A stretch of 32,891 nt of DNA from JANQIO01 sp038746745 (GTDB lineage: Bacteria > Pseudomonadota > Gammaproteobacteria > Pseudomonadales > Halieaceae), in NCBI GenBank assembly GCA_038746745.1, contig JBCDKJ010000039.1, positions 1 through 32,891 on the forward strand, read 5' to 3'. A program made the position numbers and the translations under genes. The notes under the pieces were generated by a model that was not told the DNA's origin, did not search any database, and saw nothing but the letters and a program-made list of their open reading frames with translations. Of this stretch, positions 31,771 to 32,891 are shown piece after piece; the first letter of the stretch is position 1, and each line of letters starts with the position of its first letter.

Positions 31771-31893
31771 TTGGCTCACACACCGGGCAAGCAGACTGCA
31801 GGGATTGGGTTGGAAACTGCGCTACTCGCGATTATTCCGCTCTTCATAGGGTTTGGCATCGACAGCTTGTTGGAACATGACATTAAAGAGTGA
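31771..31893 (+). CDS. Possible 40-residue membrane peptide
   Basis: An open frame starts at TTG 31771, one base after the stop of the HD gene, and ends at TGA 31891-31893, 8 nt before the methyltransferase start. It encodes LETALLAIIPLFIGFGID, one strong hydrophobic helix, followed by SLLEHDIKE. The tight fit between two genes argues for a coupled small gene; the weak start codon and lack of a known family argue against. It could also be a remnant. Confidence 0.3.
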   Translation: MAHTPGKQTAGIGLETALLAIIPLFIGFGIDSLLEHDIKE

Positions 31894-31901
31894 GGCGCCT
31901 T

Positions 31902-32651
31902 ATGAAATCCAACGATGTATCCACCTGGGAAAGACTGGCGGTAAAGGACCCCTACTTCGGAGTGCTCTCCGATAGGAAGTATCTCGGGCGTGATCTGACT
32001 GGCGATCTGCGTGCTGAATTTTTTGAGAGCGGCGTTGCTTACATCGACGTTCTTTTTAAGCAGCTTGAGAGCACTTTGGGCACGATATTTTCACCGGAGC
32101 GCTCGCTGGACTTTGGCTGTGGCGTGGGACGTCTGCTAATTCCGCTGGCTTCGCGTTCCCGGCAAGCCTGCGGTGTCGATGTATCTATCTCCATGATCAA
32201 AGAGGCGAAAAAAAACTGCGCGGCAGCGAATGCAACGAACGTCACTTTTTCCACGTCGCTGCAGGAGCTTTTGGACGAAGGAGCGAGCTTCGACCTGGTG
32301 CATTCGTTTATCGTCTTTCAACACATTCCTGTTGAGGAGGGCTATGAAGCTTTTTTAAAGCTTCTGAAACTGCTAGGACCCGGCGGCGTCGCGGTATTGC
32401 ATTTTCCCTACGCCAAGCATCACTGGAGCCACGACCTGGCCTACTGGATGGTGCGCTACATTCCGCTTGCGAAAAACTTTCTCAATCTCTTCACGGGTCG
32501 TGGGTTCTTCTACCCTAGAGCGCAGATGAACAATTACGACCTGAATCGCCTGTTCCGCATTGCCTATGAGTTTGGAATTAAGACATGCAGCACGCGTTTG
32601 ATTTGGGATGAAGGTGGTCTAGGCGCTGTTATTACGGTTAGGACCGATTAG
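31902..32651 (+). CDS. Class I SAM-dependent methyltransferase
   Basis: 249 residues from the ATG at 31902, chosen because GAGG lies 6 nt upstream; a GTG at 31890 would overlap the preceding frame. Motif I is LDFGCGVGRLLIPLA (69-83), followed by the acidic strand end GVDVSISMI, and the post-motif FDLVHSFIVFQHIPVEEG, LLGPGGVAVLHFPY. These are features of the UbiE/Methyltransf_11-25 group. The C-terminus (about 175-249) is hydrophobic and aromatic, unlike the standard core. Base composition is somewhat more A+T-rich than neighbours, hinting at a separate origin. The acceptor is unknown; its position after the HD-domain gene suggests a shared pathway but does not prove it. Confidence 0.88.
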   Translation: MKSNDVSTWERLAVKDPYFGVLSDRKYLGRDLTGDLRAEFFESGVAYIDVLFKQLESTLGTIFSPERSLDFGCGVGRLLIPLASRSRQACGVDVSISMIKEAKKNCAAANATNVTFSTSLQELLDEGASFDLVHSFIVFQHIPVEEGYEAFLKLLKLLGPGGVAVLHFPYAKHHWSHDLAYWMVRYIPLAKNFLNLFTGRGFFYPRAQMNNYDLNRLFRIAYEFGIKTCSTRLIWDEGGLGAVITVRTD

Positions 32652-32725
32652 TCGCGTTGAGGGCTGACGGTTTATCGCATGTTCAGTGGGAAGAGTCGTG
32701 GGAATGACGGATTGGAGGGATTGAT

Positions 32726-32749
32726 GATTACGACCCTGGGGCCGTAATC
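32726..32749. repeat. Hairpin after the methyltransferase gene
   Basis: GATTACG (32726-32732) pairs with CGTAATC (32743-32749); two further G-C pairs form inside after one mismatch. No T-run follows. It lies in the 240-nt tail 32652-32891, where I see no gene. Confidence 0.5.
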
Positions 32750-32780
32750 ACCCCTTCGTGGCTCCGTCGCTGCGCTCCTC

Positions 32781-32830
32781 GTCCAACATGCTCCTTTAGT
32801 TGAATGTTTAGTCGCATGTTGTGGAACCGG
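32781..32830. repeat. Third, diverged copy of the tRNA-Arg-linked repeat core
   Basis: GTCCAACATGCTCCTT (32781-32796) is identical to the core at 28110 and 28285. About 15 nt further on GTCGCATGTTGTGGAAC (32811-32827) matches GTCGCATATTGTCGAAC of the earlier copies with two changes. The flank before the core (GCTCCGTCGCTGCGCTCCTC) is G+C-rich, like the hairpin flank of the other copies, but is not the same. Confidence 0.75.
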
Positions 32831-32869
32831 AGGGTTCAAATGGGACCTCCTTCTAGGCTAGATACGAAA

Positions 32870-32891
32870 GCGCCCGGCCAAGGCCGGGCGC
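32870..32891. terminator. Probable intrinsic terminator at the right edge
   Basis: GCGCCCGGCC (32870-32879) and GGCCGGGCGC (32882-32891) form a perfect 10-bp stem with loop AA, preceded by GAAA. The T-run expected on the right lies beyond the window, so function on the plus strand cannot be confirmed. Confidence 0.6.

Overview
The window looks like a chromosomal segment of a free-living, probably marine gammaproteobacterium. The best guess is the Cellvibrionales/Halieaceae neighbourhood, inferred from gene content and protein style rather than from a marker gene. G+C is moderately high, genes are tightly packed, and there are many lipoproteins, a Na+-pumping oxaloacetate decarboxylase, peptide transporters and an LLM-class flavin oxidoreductase. 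No transposase, integrase, phage gene or CRISPR array is visible.

Layout. (1) 1-4393, minus strand: a probable operon oadG-oadA-oadB-ubiX followed by an XdhC-family gene cut by the left edge. (2) 4571-14167, minus strand: an exported M28 peptidase lipoprotein, a Yej/Dpp-type peptide ABC transporter (binding protein, two permeases, fused double ATPase) and a ThDP-dependent acetolactate-synthase-like enzyme. (3) 14300-17116, plus: a POT-family peptide transporter and a saccharopine-dehydrogenase-like oxidoreductase. (4) 17119-18588, minus: an FG-GAP-repeat lipoprotein and tRNA-Thr(CGT) with a good sigma70 promoter. (5) 18668-23965: a 712-residue membrane protein of unknown function, a dienelactone hydrolase (minus), an LLM oxidoreductase, a SYLF-domain protein and an SDR enzyme with a signal peptide. 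(6) 24100-28069, plus: two tandem paralogous diguanylate cyclases, each with a lipobox, a periplasmic sensor domain, seven membrane helices and GGDEF. (7) 28070-28467: a 118-nt direct repeat, a strong terminator and tRNA-Arg(ACG). (8) 28599-32651: two small unknown proteins, a periplasmic asparaginase with a membrane-anchored thioredoxin-like protein, an HD-domain protein resembling the PhnZ-type diiron oxygenases, and a SAM methyltransferase. (9) The last 240 nt are non-coding and hold a third relative of the repeat seen beside tRNA-Arg and two hairpins.

Together the genes suggest a heterotroph living on peptides and amino acids. An exported peptidase, an ABC peptide importer and a POT carrier lie side by side, a periplasmic asparaginase releases ammonium, and oxaloacetate decarboxylation is coupled to Na+ export. 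The least explained items are the PhnZ-like HD protein, the 712-residue membrane protein, the exported SDR, the doubly anchored binding protein, a lipoprotein signal peptide built from a 12-nt tandem repeat, and the duplicated tRNA-Arg terminator unit. I did not find a convincing multi-gene system that is clearly new; the findings are individual leads.
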